Shown: positions 21,333 to 31,723 of the stretch, one piece after another
How positions within the stretch are numbered: position 1 is the first letter of the stretch
Layout of the letters: the number at the start of each line of letters is the position of its first letter
From: Zygnema cylindricum
Taxonomy: Eukaryota; Streptophyta; Zygnematophyceae; Zygnematales; Zygnemataceae
Reading direction: 5' to 3'
NCBI GenBank assembly: GCA_037447655.1
Contig: JBBHKE010002930.1
Coordinates: 1-36,332 of the forward strand
DNA: 36,332 bases
The notes under the pieces: generated by a model
What the model saw: the letters and a program-made list of their open reading frames with translations, nothing else
Told to the model about the DNA's origin: nothing
The model's database searches: none
Made by a program: the position numbers and the translations under genes

Positions 21333-21873
21333 CACCGCCAATCGTTATTAGCGTGTAAGTTTTTTTAGCGTATAAAAATTATTACCGTGGTGTACGCTAT
21401 TTAAGAATTTGAAAATTTTGGAAAAAATCATACATTCTAATTGTTTGGTTATGGTAATTTAGATCTTTGAAAAAAAAAATGTCGGTCGCAAACATGCTTA
21501 CACTAATATAGGTCTCCGTACAAAATCTGACAAATCGTACACAAATCGTACATTCACACGGTCGAAACGCGGCTGTCGGACGAATATGTGCGAGCGGGAT
21601 TTTTTACGACCTGATTTTTTTTCCTTTTTAGAACGCACATTCTCATGCGTCCGCGGTTACTAAAACTAATTTATTGTACTTTTTAATTTAAAAAGATACA
21701 TTTATGTACGGTGTGACACTGACCGTACACCACTCTATTTAAGAGACAACTTCCTGAAAATAACCCTAAATAGAATAAAGAAAAAAATAGAATGAACTAC
21801 ACTAATGGAGAATAAAAAAAAAAAAAAGGCGGGACGGAATTAGCGTACACAACGCTAATAACGATTGGCGGTG
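21333..21873. mobile_element. Family A MITE, complete, 541 bp
   Basis: Ends CACCGCCAATCG / CGATTGGCGGTG, flanked by TA on both sides (21331-21332, 21874-21875). Both ends share the same variant (CC for CG). Its left half is the reverse complement of 26640-26818. Non-coding. Confidence 0.8.
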
Positions 21874-21875
21874 TA

Positions 21876-22015
21876 GTGTTGGGTATAAGGATCTTTTGCC
21901 GATATTCGATATATATCGAATTTTTTGTACCCGATAATCGATATATCGCTTCGATATATCGAAAACCAAAATATCGCGATATATCGTATCGCCAATATAT
22001 CGAGGCATTAAAAAA
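21876..22015. repeat. CGATATATCG palindrome cluster (family J), copy 1
   Basis: Starts GTGTTGGGTATAAGG, then TTTTGCCGATA, then at least four CGATATATCG-type self-complementary words. It is similar to the reverse complement of 33720-33920 and probably belongs to the same transposon family. Its termini are undefined. Confidence 0.55.
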
Positions 22016-22445
22016 AAAAATGAAAATTTTCACAGGTCTCTAAAGTCAAGTGCCTTCAGACAAGATGACCGTAAAATCTTTGCCGAAAAGAAATACCGTT
22101 TTTTCAGCAGAGTGAAGGAGATCTCTGAGGTACATTGACGCGGTACACTTGTGAAGAACACGAACGTAATACGCAAGTACGGATTTCCATACGAAAATGG
22201 TCGGTTTTCAAATCTTTGACTATTTTAAAGATTTGATCGTCAACTTACAAGGAACCACTCAAATCAGAACACTTATGGAAAAACTTGTTTACAGACGATA
22301 CGCGATGTAACCTAGGCCTCTGTAATACAATTTTTTTGCTGTCCGTACTATTACAGAGACCTCCTAATATAACCATACCCCAAATAAGTAATTATATGAA
22401 TTACAGAATTAGTACTTTTTTGTCAGTTACATTTTGCGGGGTCTA
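22016..22445. other. Unassigned DNA
   Basis: AT-rich, with short inverted words; no gene or known element found. Confidence 0.35.
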
Positions 22446-23098
22446 CACCGCGAATCGTTATTAGTGTCAAAGTCACTAATTTGGGTTCTTAAAATTTTGA
22501 TTTTTTTCCTCAAATAGGATACATGATTTTAATTTTTCCTTGACGTTAATTAAGGTACTGTAAAGAATAGCGTAAAGCCCGAAAGTACAGTAAAATCGGT
22601 AAAGCCGACGTATGGAAGTACGGATAGGACCAAAAGTGAGACGTCCGGATATGCCGGTCAACAAGACTTGACCGACGTAAGAAAACGTACGGACAAGACA
22701 AAAATATCCTACGCTAAATGTCCCGTAACAGCGGAAAACTTAGAGCGCGCCGAGAGAAGCGTGACGGGCGTCACTCCCAGGGGAAATAGGCGAAGGCATA
22801 AATATGCGACGAAGACCATTATGATGTCACTGCGTTTTCACAAACCGTGAAGTGCAAACGTCATAATGACGTGAAATTGTACGTTTGTCAGATTATGTAT
22901 GTGTACCTAAAAATCGGATAATTATGACGTAAAATTGTACGTTTGTCAGATTCTGTAAAGCGGATAATTATTACTGACAGAAACCTAAAATAGAGTTATT
23001 GATAAACTAGAGTACAACTTTGTTTTGAAAAAACGGAAAAATCTACTTTGGAATGGATAACATTAATTATTTATTTACGATGATTACGATTCACGGTG
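22446..23098. mobile_element. Family A MITE, complete, 653 bp
   Basis: Left CACCGCGAATCG and right CGATTCACGGTG, flanked by TA (22444-22445, 23099-23100). It shares GCAAACGTCATAATGACGTG with the element at 34769 and holds an internal duplication around 22870-22970. Its right TA forms the first two bases of the hAT duplication that starts at 23099. Confidence 0.8.
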
Positions 23099-23106
23099 TA
23101 ATAAAT
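23099..23106. repeat. 8-bp duplication TAATAAAT, left copy
   Basis: A perfect match to 33256-33263, directly outside opposing CATAGTT ends. Eight-base duplications are characteristic of hAT elements. Confidence 0.75.
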
Positions 23107-23460
23107 CATAGTTCAAAAGTAGGCGTTTTTATGGTAGGCCTTTGGTAGACGCACACAACTTGGCACTAAACTCGCGTAGAGTAGGCATACTGTATGTGTG
23201 TGCGTTGTGCACACTCATGTTCGAGCGTACGAAACTGAAGTATGATATTTAGTACAGCGCACGCCGACGGATGAAAGTTTTTAGCGAACTGACGCGACAT
23301 AGGATGAAATTCCGCAGGAAAGAAAACCCGGAAAAAAGATAAATGGGGCCGGGCAACCAAACGAAATTTCTAATGAATGAACCACGGAAAAAAAGGGGTA
23401 GATTACAGACCCAGCAAACCGGCCACAAACTAAAAGCTTCCAAAGAAAGGGATACCGTTA

Positions 23461-24192
23461 AGGGTCAAGTTCCATCAGTCGTTTCTGTAATCGTACGGCC
23501 AACTCTACGGGCCGGGTTAATTGAGCCGATGTTCCATCACGAAGAGTATGTAGTCCACGTGTTATACATCGAGCGGCACCACGTAGGTTTTGACCGGATA
23601 TTTAAACTCTTTTAAAAATCTTCACACCGACAAATTTCAATTCAAATCTTCAATTGCGTACCATGTACCTGAGTACCAAATCATGATACGACAAAACTTT
23701 TGTACTCTCTGCAAACGCCAGTCTTTTACGCCAGCTCCTTGTTTAGGGTTTCTGTTTTCGAACATGACGAAAATCCTTTGCCGAAAATAGTGTGACGAAA
23801 GAAATTGCGCGACGAATGACCGTTTCAAGATTACTTTTTTAATTTTCAGTTGCATTTTGAAACGTACATACCATGTGCAAATTTCGTCAACTTTCGTTGG
23901 TTTTCCATCGTGACACGTAGCTTATTTGTCCAGCGTGTCACGATTATTTTTTTTCTGTATCTGCCAACCCACCTCTTACAGGTACGTTGGCAGCTACAGA
24001 GAAAAATGAAGCGAACGCCTCGCCGATGAACATCTGACGGTCAATATTACCTCGAAGACCTTTGGAGAGTATTGGCAAGATTCTCTGTAATGTTGTTTCG
24101 CGTATAAAAACAAAATAAGCAGTACGAATTGGTACGGATAGTCGCAAATTTCTGTAAACTACCCCACTTTTCGACTGATGGAACTTGACCCT
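23461..24192. mobile_element. 732-bp element with 21-bp perfect inverted ends
   Basis: 23461-23481 and 24172-24192 are exact reverse complements starting AGGGTCAAGTTCC. Both are flanked by TA (23459-23460, 24193-24194), suggesting TA target duplication as in Tc1/mariner-type elements. Similarity stops sharply after the inverted repeat. No transposase is recognised; the short frames inside are not family members I know. Confidence 0.6.
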
Positions 24193-24194
24193 TA

Positions 24195-25424
24195 GTGTGG
24201 TAACTGAAAAGGATATCTTCCGGCAAAACTTCTATGTTGGATTTTGTTGGACTCGTGTCCACGCTGTACGGAGGCACATGGCCTCTACAACGATTTAGGG
24301 CGTGTTCCCATGTAACCAAAACTTTGAAACGTTACTTTGGGTTTTAGCGCAAATTTAATGGTGTACTTTCAAAGTGTGCCTATGTCAATCGTTACTTGCG
24401 CCTTCATTACTTCGAATATGTGACAATTGTAGACGTCGCCAATATATTGCGACACTTGTAGACGCCAACAAACTACGGACATTTGTACACTAGAACAAGC
24501 TCCTATCATACCGCGGCCATTAGTCGACGCCAACGAGCTACAAACATTTGTAGACGCCCAGACGTGGACAACAGTAGCAATCGCATGTGTATACAAATGG
24601 GTTGTATAGTGTTGTAGTGAAAGTGACATTGAATGTTCAACGTCACATTGTAGACGTCGGGCGTTCTTTCACTACCATGTGCTTAGTTCTGGCGGATCTT
24701 GTCCGGCTGCCTGTTGCCATTTTCTACGCTTTTCCATTTAACACAATTACATACAAATTCTGTACATCCAAACAAACAAACAAATTGTTTGCGAACGGAC
24801 AAACAACTTTTTGGTGTACTCTCCCAATTGCAAAAATAAAAACGAAAACGTTTGACGCGTGCAATGCAATTTTTCTATTTGTCAATTGGGTAGTATTTGT
24901 TTTTTTAGGAAGATTAAGTTTCGTACATGCGTGCGTATATTTGTGTGCGCACGTAATTACTGGAATTACTTTGGAGGCTTAAACAGATTTGCGAATTGGG
25001 GGAGTAAGTGTACGCGTGAAATTAAAGCGACGTAAGGAACAAATTGAGTGGAGCGGAATGCGCTGTGAAATAGACGGCGGATCGCGAAGCGATCCGATTT
25101 GAAGTATTCGAAGTGTTTGAAAAAGTACGCCGGCCATACGAAACATAATTCGACAGACAACATTTATTAAATGGGACGTCGCCGGTACGGAGCGTCGTAT
25201 TTAACAAGTGTAATTTAAATTTGGCACGTGAGATTTACGGTGAAGTACGTGGTTTCATACAGACAGGATTTGGATAGTACGATTTAATTTCGGCAGTGGT
25301 TCAAGCTACACGTGGAGGGCGGACGGTGTCCGCCGATATTTTCAAGGGATCGCATTATTTTTGATGACTTATTATTAAGTGGACCGTACATATGCGATGT
25401 TGGTTCACTACGTGTGAAACTCTG
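24195..25424. other. Passenger DNA, unassigned
   Basis: Moderate GC. It contains iterations of TTTGTAGACGCC(AACGAGCTACAAACA) at 24420-24565 and a 131-codon open frame at 24587-24982 without recognisable domains. No gene is called. Confidence 0.35.
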
Positions 25425-25895
25425 AGACCTCCATAAGTCCTCAGAGTGGACAGCTTCCAAGAAGCCTCTAGGATAATCCTGACCCCTTTGTGTTTAAGCA
25501 AAAATAACTGCCACCCTGGCAGACAAAAACTCTGACCAACTTCACCCTTGTGAAGACAAGACTCCCCTGAGTCGATAGCAAAAAGAATCTCTGAATTTGC
25601 TCCCCTGAGCAGTAAGTTATGGAGGGTCAAAGTTGACCTTTTGTACAGAAGCTCTCTGGGAGAGGGGGTCCTATCTTCTAATTTTTCTAAGTCCTATCTC
25701 TCTCACAGACTCTATCTACTGATGTACGGAACCAATCAGAATTGAGTTCCGTACGCAAAAGTACAGCTGCCGGTGTACTTTATGTACGGACATTGTACGA
25801 CATGGCCTAAATGTCGACACATGTCATATCCGGATTCGGTGCCATAATCTCCGGAGATTCCACGATCCAACGTAATTTCGCCACGCGTCATCCGA
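25425..25895 (-). repeat. Diverged LTR fragment related to the copia LTR
   Basis: Aligns in order to the antisense LTR at 6940-7400. Shared blocks are CCTCCATAAG, AAGCCTCTAG, GACTCCC(C/T)TGAGTC, TAGCAAAAAGAATC, TAAGTTAT, ACCAATCA and GGTGTACTTT/GATGTACTTT with TGTACGAC. The copy is much more diverged than the three 1049-bp LTRs and lacks the TGTTGAAATTTATAG terminus, so it is a truncated copy of a sister family. Confidence 0.75.
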
Positions 25896-25939
25896 TGAGT
25901 CTGAATCTGACGGTGTAAATAATTTTTTTTGGTCCGAAT

Positions 25940-26083
25940 GTTTTAATTGGTCTAATTTTTGGTTCGAATGTTTTAATTGGTCCCAATAGGTCCAAATACA
26001 ATATGGGTCTTAAGGTCATATTGTATGTTTTGCATACAATATGCATATTGTATGGGCCTACTTTCACCTACTTTTGAACTATG
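25940..26083. mobile_element. Orphan hAT right end
   Basis: The last about 100 bp (from AATACAATATGGGTCTTAAGG) equal the right end at 33170-33255 and the left half of 26280-26557. It ends AACTATG at 26083 but is followed by a T run, with no duplication matching any left end in the window. A truncated neighbour begins at once, so this is a rearranged copy. Confidence 0.65.
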
Positions 26084-26818
26084 TTTTTTTCCAATTAGCG
26101 AAAAAAATGAAAGTACGTTGTCTTTTAAATAGTGTGGTGTACGGATAATGTGAGACTATACAAAATTGTACCTTTTTAAGTGAAAAAATATAATTAGTGA
26201 GTTTTAGTAGCCGCGGACGCCTAAGAATATACGCTCTAAAAAAGGGATGAAATCGAGTTGTCAAGAATGTCATTCACACCATAGTTCAAAAGTAGGTGAA
26301 AGTAGGCCCATACAATATGCCTATTGTACGCAAAACATACAATATGACCTTAAGACCCATATTGTATTGGTCGCGAAATGAAAAAAACAAGTAACGGGGT
26401 TGAGTTCCACATTGGTCGATAGAGATTTAAACGTCATCGGACGGTCGCTGATCAAAGTAGCAATCGAAGTAGCGATCTAAGAAGATCACATGAAAAGCCC
26501 ATAACACAACTTGCGCCCACCAAAGGCCTACCATAAAACGCCTACTTTTTAACTATGATTCACACATATCCGTCTGACACGTCTCAACCGTGTGAACTTA
26601 CAATTTGTGTATGATTTGACAAATTTTTGAACATGTACCTATATTAGTGTAAGCATTTCTGGGACCGACATATATTTTTTACAAAGACCCTAATTAGTAT
26701 TAGTAAACAATTAGAATGTACATTTTTTTTGAAAATTTTCAATTTCCTAATTAGCGTAAATCATTGTAATTATTCCTATACACAAAAGAAACCTGTACGC
26801 TAATAGAGATTGTCGGTG
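26084..26818. mobile_element. Family A MITE, left-truncated, interrupted by a hAT MITE
   Basis: Right end CGGTG then TA (26819-26820). Reverse-complement similarity to 21340-21800 covers almost all of it on both sides of the 26280-26557 insert, including TTTAAATAGTGTGGTGTACGG and CCGCGGACGC. The left terminus is missing where the orphan hAT end abuts. Confidence 0.72.
26280..26557. mobile_element. hAT MITE, 278 bp, with 8-bp duplication ATTCACAC
   Basis: Ends CATAGTTCAAAAGTAGG / CCTACTTTTTAACTATG, flanked by ATTCACAC at 26272-26279 and 26558-26565. CA...TG ends and an 8-bp duplication fit the hAT superfamily. It is inverted relative to the 23107-33255 ends and looks like an internal-deletion derivative of the same element. 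It is inserted into the family A MITE 26084-26818. Confidence 0.9.
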
Positions 26819-26825
26819 TAGTGTA

Positions 26826-27340
26826 GGATGTTAAAGCCTACATGCCCAAAAACAATTAGCTAGAATATTTCCCAAAATTTTAAGCCATACTATCCCAAAA
26901 ACAAACAACTTGAATATTTCTATATATTTCAGTATGGTCAACTGTCACGAAATGGGTCTGAAGTACGATGTTCAAATAAGAAAAATGTACAAAGAAAACA
27001 TCATGTGGCATTTGGTAATTGGTACCACACCTTACCATGTAAAAACAAGGAAAATTAACAAATAATATAGATCCCACTATACCCCGAAATGAACAAGGAT
27101 ATCAAAATTACTAACAATTGGTACGTATTGAAATTTAATACAATAAGCTAGTAAAAGTAACACCGTTCTACACATTAAAGTATGTAAAAACAGGAGGTTT
27201 GTGGCCGTTTCCTATCCTGAATACTTAGACCTACATTTGCATTAATGAACACCGATTCGCATGAAAATAATTGATATCACAACACATAAAAAGGCACAAG
27301 CGAAAAGCAAAACCGACCTTAGTAAATCACACCGTAATCT
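26826..27340. other. AT-rich passenger DNA, nothing recognised
   Basis: No domain-bearing frame, repeat or RNA was seen. Confidence 0.35.
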
Positions 27341-27470
27341 TGTTTTATGCAACACTTAAAACAGGCACCTGGTTTATGCAACACTTCGAACTCTTTTGAC
27401 CTGTTTTATGCAACACTTCAAACTATTCAAACAAGATCTTGATTTATGTAACACTTCAAACACTTCAAGC
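27341..27470. repeat. Minisatellite TTTATGCAACACTTCAAAC
   Basis: Four imperfect copies of (G)TTTTATGCAACACTT, each followed by an AAC/CAAAC-rich tail, spaced about 30-40 bp. Confidence 0.75.
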
Positions 27471-28331
27471 AGTAATGCTTGATAAGGAGACACCTTAAAT
27501 TCCATGACCCCGTGAAGTCAAACTAAGAAGTTTAGTTGAAGCTCAAATTTGTTCAAACCATAAAAAAAAAAGTGACGAGGCACTATACACCGAAAAAATA
27601 TACTGAACACAAAAAAGATAAAATACCCATATGGTGGCAATACACCTACTTGGCTAAAACTATGATTCTACACTAAAAGATATGATAACCAATTATCCTA
27701 ATCATGAAGTATATTTTTCCACACCAAGAATGAAAGACACAACGCCCACATTTTAAGTATCCGTGTACCATATAAAGAATCCTCTATTTACAACGAGATA
27801 AATAAGTACATTTAGTGCAACGACCAACAATAGTAAACATCACTTCTAAACTTCAAACGCCAACCAGAACCTCGACAACTATGTACATCGTTCCGCCCGA
27901 ATATGAAGATGCTTCTTCCATAAATTCCCTCTTATGGAGCAATACATTTCGAAAAGTTTATACTTGAGGAAACGTTGATGACACGTCAAAATCATTGTCC
28001 GAAAAACGCGACTGCACAAGTAAAAAAAAAACAATACAAGGAGAAATTAAAAAAAATAACAAGAGATAACAAAAGTTTGGTGCTAAAAAAGGGTGTAGAG
28101 GGTGAGATGTATGCATGGTGGGAAGTTTCACATAGAGGGAGATGGAAGTATGTTAGTAGATGAGGAGAACAATGAAAGGTTTATGTTAGGAGTTCAAACC
28201 CTATCAAGAAAAACATAGATTCTGTCATACATGTCTTTGAAAATATGTTAATATTTAAAAACTTTAAGTGAGAACCAAAAAAAAAAAAAAACATATGTAC
28301 ATGTCTGTGAGAAGAAACTTATTTTTACTAA
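27471..28331. other. AT-rich passenger DNA
   Basis: Long A runs and one lysine-rich short frame (27975-28163) without family resemblance. No gene is called. Confidence 0.35.
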
Positions 28332-28796
28332 TTGAAACAAAGGGAGAAAATCAAAAAACATGGGTTATATTTTAAAGAACTTACAGATCCACCAATAACT
28401 GGTATCACAGTGGTTGGAAAGACCCTTGATCCTTCAGTGCCAGGAAAGACCCTTGATCCTTCAATGCCTGGAAAGATCCTTGATCCTTCAGTTACAGGAA
28501 GCATATGGGTTATTAATTCATTTGATCCTCTAGTTCATCCTCCTGTGGCTGGCAAAGCTCTTGATCCTTCAGTTGGCAAAGCTCTTGATCCTTCAGTGGG
28601 AGACATTAGACTGGTTGGTAAAACGCTTGATCCTCCAATGGCTAGTAGCGCTGCGGAACCTTCAGTAAACGACAACACAGTGGATGGTAGGACTGTTGAT
28701 CCTCCACTAACTAGCAACGGAGTGGTAGGTAAAACTTGTGATGCACCGGTCCCGGGCAATGCAGTAGTTGGTAGGTGTTTTCCGGCAACTGATTGA
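28332..28796 (+). CDS. Open frame of GKTLDPS-type repeats, possible exon
   Basis: A 154-codon frame dominated by repeats of GKTLDPSVP. Three 27-bp units are nearly identical (28416-28442, 28443-28469, 28470-28496) and degenerate units follow up to about 28740 (GKALDPSV, GKTLDPPM, GRTVDPPL). TTACAG at 28381-28386 could be a splice acceptor, which would make 28387-28796 a terminal exon ending at TGA 28794-28796. The opposite strand is also largely open, so this may simply be a minisatellite whose period is a multiple of three. I do not recognise the protein. Confidence 0.25.
   Translation: MKQREKIKKHGLYFKELTDPPITGITVVGKTLDPSVPGKTLDPSMPGKILDPSVTGSIWVINSFDPLVHPPVAGKALDPSVGKALDPSVGDIRLVGKTLDPPMASSAAEPSVNDNTVDGRTVDPPLTSNGVVGKTCDAPVPGNAVVGRCFPATD
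28416..28496. repeat. 27-bp minisatellite, three units
   Basis: GGAAAGACCCTTGATCCTTC plus seven variable bases, repeated three times with few changes. Degenerate 24-27-bp copies continue downstream. Confidence 0.9.
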
Positions 28797-28997
28797 TGAG
28801 TTTGAATCTCCTGTAGTTTATTATGCAAAATTAATGAGAATTGTTATCCAACAACGATACAACAACAATGTAAAAAATTGCCATTCTCAAAAACGAAAAA
28901 CAAAACAAAATCTTACGAAGGACAGAAACATAAGGTCTTACTGAAATATATATGTTTTCAAATATTTGAAAAACTAAATTTAACTTAATAATATTCC

Positions 28998-29000
<3 letters not shown>

Positions 29001-29074
<74 letters not shown>
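29001..29074. repeat. (TA)37 microsatellite
   Basis: Uninterrupted TA dinucleotides, then an interrupted tail to about 29083. Confidence 0.97.
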
Positions 29075-29080
<6 letters not shown>

Positions 29081-29149
29081 TAATTATAATTTTTTTTAAT
29101 CCTCACTTACCTTTTTCACAACCAATACCTAGGTCGAGACTAAATTGAC

Positions 29150-29300
29150 TCTCTCACTCTCCCCCTCAACCTCCCTCCTTCCCTCCCTCCCTCCCTCCCT
29201 CCCTCTTTTCCTATTTCCCTCATCCCCTCACCCTCCCCCTCCCTCCCCTCTCTTTTCTATGCTCTCTGTCACTCTCGTTTTTTCTTTCTCTCATTTTGGT
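29150..29300. repeat. Pyrimidine tract with (CCCT)n
   Basis: CT-rich region with a CCCT tetranucleotide run at about 29180-29215. Confidence 0.9.
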
Positions 29301-30210
29301 TATTTCCAAATCAAAACACCAAGTAGTAAAACTACAAAATTATGAAAATGAAAAAAAAATTAGAGCAATAAAATTCTTGTACGCAGTCGGTTGGAAGGTT
29401 CAAGGCAAAAAGGCAATTGTCTTGCAACTCGTTACAAGTTGGGTGCCCATTGGTTGTGACAATCGGTCCGGTGAAGTAATTGTTGTCAATATAACTGCAT
29501 GTATGACACCCCATTTCGAAAGACCTTGGTAAGTTGTGAAAATCTGTGACAAAAGAGTCTAACAAATAAAATCGATAATAAAGGCATGAACCTTGGTTCG
29601 TGTATAATAAACCATAAAAAAGAAATGGATTCTGGTTCTTTCATGTGCAACAATTTGACGCCATACTTTAATTAAGAAATGAAGACATTTACTACATATG
29701 TCATGCCCGTTTGACAATTAATAAATTAATGACTAAACATTTATTTAAGAAAAATACAAAGAGTGTGTGTAACTTCTCACACGACATTCTTAGCACATCC
29801 CCTATCCAATATCGTGTTACATATTTTTCCGGGAAAAATGCGATTTAAAAACGAAAAAAAAAGCACAATCCCCACAAACCAATTTATTATGTTGTAAATG
29901 TAAAAATTATCGAACTTGGATGACAAGAATGAAAAACACGAAAAAAAGGTTGTTCATGTCAAATTTAAAAGTAAGGTGTGCTTGTCTAATCTACCCCATA
30001 TATAGATATGTATATACTTAATAGATGTATGTCTTTTTTTTTGGACGCCTAAGCCTTTAGCTTTGCCCCCTATCCTCCAAAACGACTATTTCAATTGAAG
30101 TGTTTCGTAAAAAATGAAAAAACAAATAATCAAAACCAAAGTAATGTGCAAAACAGTAAAAAAAAAATACTAAGAATGGAAGGAAAATAATTCATCCAAA
30201 AGGTTATCAC
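29301..30210. other. AT-rich passenger DNA
   Basis: A short open stretch at 29389-29530 is flanked by an acceptor-like GCAG and a donor-like GTAAGT, but it translates to nothing I recognise on either strand. The rest is A/T-rich and empty. Confidence 0.35.
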
Positions 30211-30234
30211 AGCCTCCTCGCTATACTCCACCTC
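30211..30234 (-). pseudogene. Valyl-tRNA synthetase relic, fourth exon piece
   Basis: On the minus strand ACAG precedes GAG GTG GAG TAT AGC GAG GAG, giving EVEYSEE. This is the sequence that follows VNWSP...VSD(L) in plant organellar ValRS. The previous exon ends in phase 0 and this one starts in phase 0. A weak donor (GTGATA) may end it at 30211. The following ValRS exons were not found. Confidence 0.7.
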
Positions 30235-30737
30235 CTGTCATTCCCTGTCATCCTTGGTGAGAATTAAATAAGCATTAATACAAATATTTACACGGATTTG
30301 ACTAATGGTAATACCAATTAGTCAATCTTTTTTTTTGTGAACTTTACCTTCTTTATCTGATCATAAGAAAACACGGCCTGGTTTGCCCTTTTAGAAAACT
30401 AACTCTTTTAGAAAACTAACTTAACATACCGAAGCAAGGAAAGAAGGAAAAGAAACGAAAGAAATTTCTTAACAGACATTGTGAATTTAACAGACACTAA
30501 GTATAGTAAGACAAACACAACAGTCTCCAACAGTCTGAAAACCACAATTATAGGGTCAGCAAAAAAATCTAAGCACGTCTTAGACGCAAATCATAATGGT
30601 GGTCAGTGGATCCTACCACTTTGAAGAAAAAATTGCTTTTCGTGCAAAGTAAAAATAGTGAAACGCAAAGAATGAGTTTAACCCAGAAAAATGCGGTTAA
30701 AACAAAACAAAAGTATCTCCGAAAAAAACTAACCCAC

Positions 30738-30790
30738 CTGGCCTGACACAACAATTTAGAGATGAGGAGACCAATTCACCAAATAGCTCC
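30738..30790 (-). pseudogene. Valyl-tRNA synthetase relic, third exon
   Basis: A 53-nt exon between TGCAG and GTGGGT. Joined to the previous exon it reads G-SYLVNWSPHL, a stop, then IVVSGQ. The family sequence has SY(M/L)VNWSP-NLQTAVSDL here. CTC TAA ATT in place of Leu-Gln-Thr codons (CTC CAA ACT) needs two C-to-T changes and creates the only stop seen in the fragment. This is the region after the HIGH motif that leads into the editing (CP1) domain. Confidence 0.85.
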
Positions 30791-31109
30791 CTGCATTCTT
30801 TACAATTTTTTTTGTCATAATCAACTTTACCATGCATCAACTGATAATCTCAAGCTTATAGACTCCTTAAAAACAATAACCTTATGGGAGAAAAACTCAT
30901 CTGGAGACTTTATCCTCCCATCAGACTGGCTCACACAAATGATTAACAATTCAAGTAATAACCAATGGGAAGGTATTTGCATCAACTTTTTGAATACAAA
31001 CAGGGACAATCTACAACCACCCAGCAAAAAACTATAGGAAAAGAATTAAAGAATTAATGCATAAAATATTTAACTTCCAAGAATAGGGTAATTGTGAAGA
31101 GATGCTTAC

Positions 31110-31163
31110 CACGATAGGTAAGACCCTTTTCGTGGAGACGCCAAAAAGCCTCCACAACAGCTT
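31110..31163 (-). pseudogene. Valyl-tRNA synthetase relic, second exon
   Basis: A 54-nt exon after a T-rich acceptor (TTTACAG) and before GTAAGC. It encodes AVVEAFWRLHEKGLTYR; the conserved family string is AVVEAFVKLHEKGLIY. The first two bases complete the codon left by the previous exon, and the last base starts the Gly codon completed by the next. Confidence 0.9.
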
Positions 31164-31723
31164 CTGTAAAAAAAAAAAAGCCAATTCCACTACAAATATT
31201 TGGTTTTTGCATAAGATCAGTCGCTCTTTGCAAAGCTACAAGCTTTCACTTCACAAAGAGTGATCCTCAAACTGTCTTATAAAATGGACGATATATGACT
31301 TGACTTAAAAGTACTCCGTACATAACCATTTGTGAAATCCACAATATTTTTTTACATCTATGGTTCTTTGGAGAAAATGAAGAAAATTGATGAGTATAGA
31401 AAATGGATTACTGCCTACTGCACTTGATCTAACCATAGCCATAAAGTGCTGAGAATGAGGCCATTATACATTTTTTTCATTTGAATTTTACTAAAATTAG
31501 TTGAATGTCAATTGAATTTGAAGTAAAAACGTACGTTTTGGCGCATTAGCGTGGATGCAAGAAATCACAGAATGGAAGCGTTATAATCATGCTTATAAAC
31601 TTGCCGCTGAAATCCACACTAATTACACTGACAATTCTCACGCCAGAGACAAAAAAAATAATTGCAAATAGTCCAAAACATGAAAAAAGTAGAGAACTCC
31701 TGAAAAAAGTAAAGAGCACTTAC

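Noticed and set aside
23107-26083. A 2977-bp hAT element using the orphan right end
   Set aside because: Flanks TAATAAAT and TTTTTTTC do not match, whereas the end at 33255 has a perfect match.
27341-27470. Possible CRISPR-like array
   Set aside because: Repeats are imperfect, spacing is irregular, the spacers are not unique sequences of constant length, and the genome is eukaryotic.
29389-29530. Open stretch with acceptor- and donor-like edges
   Set aside because: Neither strand gives a recognisable protein and no neighbouring exon fits.
30590-30650. Minus-strand KVVGSTD, resembling the RVAGSPD region of ValRS
   Set aside because: It lies between exon 3 and the EVEYSEE exon, which is out of order for the protein, and has no matching splice phase.
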